From positions 1,860,001-1,924,000 of the forward strand of contig JAXDDX010000054.1 of assembly GCA_034670405.1 (NCBI GenBank): DNA of 64,000 bases, written 5' to 3'. This document shows positions 61,323 to 64,000 of the stretch, one piece after another; position 1 is the stretch's first letter; every line of letters begins with the position of its first letter. The notes below the pieces were generated by a model. That model ran no database searches, was not told where the DNA came from, and was given only the letters and a program-made list of their open reading frames with translations. The translations under genes were made by a program, and so were the position numbers. This DNA comes from Hoplostethus atlanticus. Lineage: Eukaryota; Chordata; Actinopteri; Trachichthyiformes; Trachichthyidae.

Positions 61323-63700
61323 ATTTCCATATTACCATGGCCACAGAGTAGAGTTTCTCTTTTTTTGGCCTTTGCCAATACATTTGCTCAGTTGGATCAT
61401 TCAAGCTAAGGCCTCTCAAAGGACCCTGACAGCCTGGAGGCATTCACACTGCTGCACATCCTTCTCCTGAGCACCTGGGAATTTCCTGTGTAGCACATTG
61501 TTGGGACCTTTTATTTAGAGTGCATAAATCCTTTACAAGAAATATGGGCTCAATCTAGCACTGGTTATAAAATGAGCCTGGCAATAGGTCTTTGAAAACA
61601 TCATTGTGACGCTGTGTTTCTATGTGGCTCAAGAGCAAGATGTATTTAGAGCATGTGTATTATGTCTATACTGCTACAGACAAGTCCTATTTGTTTGTTT
61701 TTCACGGTGGCCAGCACATCCCACTCTCTGTTGGGCTGCTCTGCGCTGTTGTTTCGACTGCCTGGCTTCTTCCTGCCGCATTCGCAGCGGGCATACGCAG
61801 TCATTCACTGTGGTTTGAATGTTGCTAGGCTACATCACTTCTCCACTGTTTTCTGTTTGAAAATCTACTGTTCAATAAAGCAGTTCAAGGGAGACCTGTG
61901 GGTTTGAATACTGAGCGATGTGAACCTGCAAGAGTAACTGACAGCACTAATAGCCTTTTTTGCTTTCACAATAGGCCTTTTCTTTTTTCTCCTGACTGTA
62001 GCACAGCAGCACTATACGAGCCTGCCTCCGTGCTCCATGCATTCAATCACAGTTTTCATTCGTTGGGACATTCATGGCCTTCACTTCACTTTTCTGTTGT
62101 AGAGTGCAAATTGTGTCATAACCACAATGGTGAAAATGATCCTTATATGGTGTTCTACTGTTCCTTCATGTGTTATTATCCACCCAGCACCATCTAAATG
62201 CAAGAATTATTATTCCTTATTTTATCTATCCTATTTTCAGCAATGGGTGTTGGAGATGTTCCAAGCTTAGACCGTCAAGCGCTGTGTGTTTCCAAGGTTA
62301 AAGGGTGAACAGGCAAGCTGCTCACTGGGCCCTGCACAATTTCAACACTGCCTTTTCTCTCTCCTGATGTGCTCTCAGTGATGGAAAGTGGAGAGCAGTT
62401 TGACCCCGGCGCGATACAAGGGCCTAGCTCCTTGAACCTTGCGGGGCGGCACACGCCGACCCCACGACCCCAGCGGCGTGGCCACCTGATTTCCCTAGAG
62501 TCCCAAAACAAAAACCCATTGGGTGACCCCTCAACTGATCCCTCCCTCCTCCACCGCCCATGTAAATTATCCCATCCCCCTCTGTCTGGAGGAAAAAAAA
62601 CCCTGGTTGATGCAGCGCAGGGCTGGCGGTAGTAGTAATCTTACAATGGTGCATTTTTTCTATTTTTATTTTGTCTAGCCACACATTATCAATATCTATA
62701 GATTCTTGCTTGATGAAGATTTTCATCTAGACTTTCTAAACTCCATCGTTCATCTTTACTGACCTTTGGGAGACTATGAATTCAAAATACATCAATTTAA
62801 AATAGAGAATGAAGGTTTCTGTCTGGGCCCCCTACTGTTCCATATCATGTAGCTGGAGCTTTTTCCATGTGTTTATCTAAAGCAAACTCTATAAATATTT
62901 CAACTGCACTTCTGCTAACAGTGAAAAGTTATTATGGCCGAGCAGTGTTCTGGGGGCATACTTTAAGTGCTGTTTTCAGTTGTACTTGTTGTTGTTGTTA
63001 GCAGTTAGGAAGGAAATGGCTTGAACACAGCTAATTACTCGATGTTGACAAGGTCCTTCTTGGGGACGTCCATTTTAAAAGTTAAATAAAGGACATAGAT
63101 AGTGAGCTTTAGTACTGTACGTATTTGTTTTAGGCCACCGTGGCTATTTCAAAGAAAATAAAATTGAGGTTTTATAGTAGGTACTCCTTTTTGCTGTTGT
63201 CTGATGTTTTATACTTGATTGAGCATAGAGCTGTTTCTTGTCTCTTTGCATCTCTGCCTATGAGAAAATGACATTTCACTTTGTTTTACTCTGCTTATTA
63301 CCTTGTGTGATTATATAAGATATTTCATCTGTGTCTGTAATGTATATTTGTTATTTAATTTACAGACATTTGATTGTCTACAGCTCCTATTTAACTCACT
63401 TCTCTCAAGTGAGTCAGAAACTTTAGAAGTAGCTATGTACTACATACTGTTGCTAATGTCGGTTTAATGATAATGTTAAGCTGGCAAACAATGTCATATT
63501 GGGAAGCGTGGATAAATAAGCTTAAAGGTGACATAATGTTCATACAATAAAAAAACTGAGGAGAAACAAGAACATATTTGATTGTATTCCTAGTTTGGCA
63601 GTTCGATCTCCTGCTTCAGGTCTGCTGTGACACTGCAGAGAAACCCGTCTCCGAGGCTTGTGAGATACAGATGAATGTGCTATGCTGGTGACATGGGGGT

Positions 63701-63701
<1 letters not shown>

Positions 63702-63733
<32 letters not shown>
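63702..63733. repeat. GT microsatellite
   Basis: About 16 GT units. Confidence 0.95.
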
Positions 63734-63734
<1 letters not shown>

Positions 63735-64000
63735 TCTGTTCCTCAAACTGTCAATAACAGTAATGCCTTCATGTTATGTAAGCTCATTTCAGCAACACAG
63801 GGTTAAGCAGCATGGCGTCTCAACGAGTCCTCAACTTTAGCCAAACCAGCCTCTATTGCACATTGCACTTCCTAACCTTACTGAAAGCAGCTGCAAGGAC
63901 CGTAGCACTAATCAATGTACAGCACAACATGCCAACTTCTTTATCGACTGTACGCGCCCTGTTTTGTTTCCCTCAGCCTACAGATATATACTGTAGAGCT

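Larger units (their letters stand above)
53257..64000 (-). other. Presumed large intron of the prkcsh-like gene, or flank
   Basis: No further MRH, EF-hand or LDLa exon was recognised in about 10.7 kb, although I looked on the - strand for the expected CYE, YRLCPF and acidic segments. If the gene is intact its next exon lies beyond 64,000, which makes this a long intron. It holds a Tc1-like relic, a SINE fragment, an AT hairpin and GT microsatellites. Confidence 0.45.

Noticed and set aside
61690-61830. Cys- and Gln/Arg-rich - strand stretch considered as an upstream prkcsh-like exon
   Set aside because: No good splice sites and no match to the LDLa, coiled-coil or EF-hand parts of the family.

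Overview
This is a window of vertebrate nuclear DNA, almost certainly from a teleost fish. It carries one complete neuronal RNA-binding-protein gene, elavl2 (HuB), on the + strand, and the 3' end of a second gene on the - strand that looks like prkcsh (glucosidase II beta subunit). The evidence for a teleost is the intron/exon structure with near-identical vertebrate ELAVL2 exons, a fairly compact elavl2 locus, and fish-type interspersed repeats (a PIF/Harbinger element, hAT MITEs, a Tc1-like relic, tRNA-derived SINE fragments, many GT microsatellites). I cannot name the species. Most of the sequence is intronic or intergenic.

Layout. 1-2.8 kb: upstream flank with an hAT-like MITE. About 2.8-3.0 kb: a candidate promoter (inverted CCAAT box, GC-rich patch) and a non-coding first exon ending in a consensus donor at 2985. 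3-13.7 kb: first intron, holding a hairpin repeat and a 1.4-kb Harbinger-like transposon that carries a tRNA-Lys-like segment and a broken Myb/SANT-like gene. 13,734-13,824: an alternative coding exon giving an extended N-terminus (starts MAVRLCDVAS). 15,047-29,283: six elavl2 coding exons (15062-15290, 20406-20509, 22943-23096, 25280-25505, 27067-27105, 28956-29283), together 1,080 nt and 359 residues with three RRMs. The 39-nt fifth of these is the known optional hinge exon type. 29,284 to about 31.65 kb: a U-rich 3' UTR. About 31.7-50.1 kb: an intergenic desert with degraded repeats, pyrimidine tracts and AT/homeobox-like islands that may be conserved enhancers. 50,621-53,256 (-): the last two coding exons of the prkcsh-like gene, encoding the end of an MRH (mannose-6-phosphate receptor homology) domain and an HSEL C-terminus. 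Earlier exons were not found up to 64,000.

How it fits together. The two genes are tail-to-tail. From memory, human ELAVL3 and PRKCSH on 19p13.2 are also adjacent and tail-to-tail, so this window may preserve the sister copy of that ancient pair beside elavl2, a prkcsh duplicate that I do not know beside mammalian ELAVL2. This is the most interesting result. Next are the splicing features of elavl2: an alternative N-terminal exon, two NAGNAG acceptors, and an 855-bp long-TIR transposon ending 71 bp before the optional 39-nt exon. I saw no CRISPR array, rRNA, intact functional tRNA or intact transposase gene.
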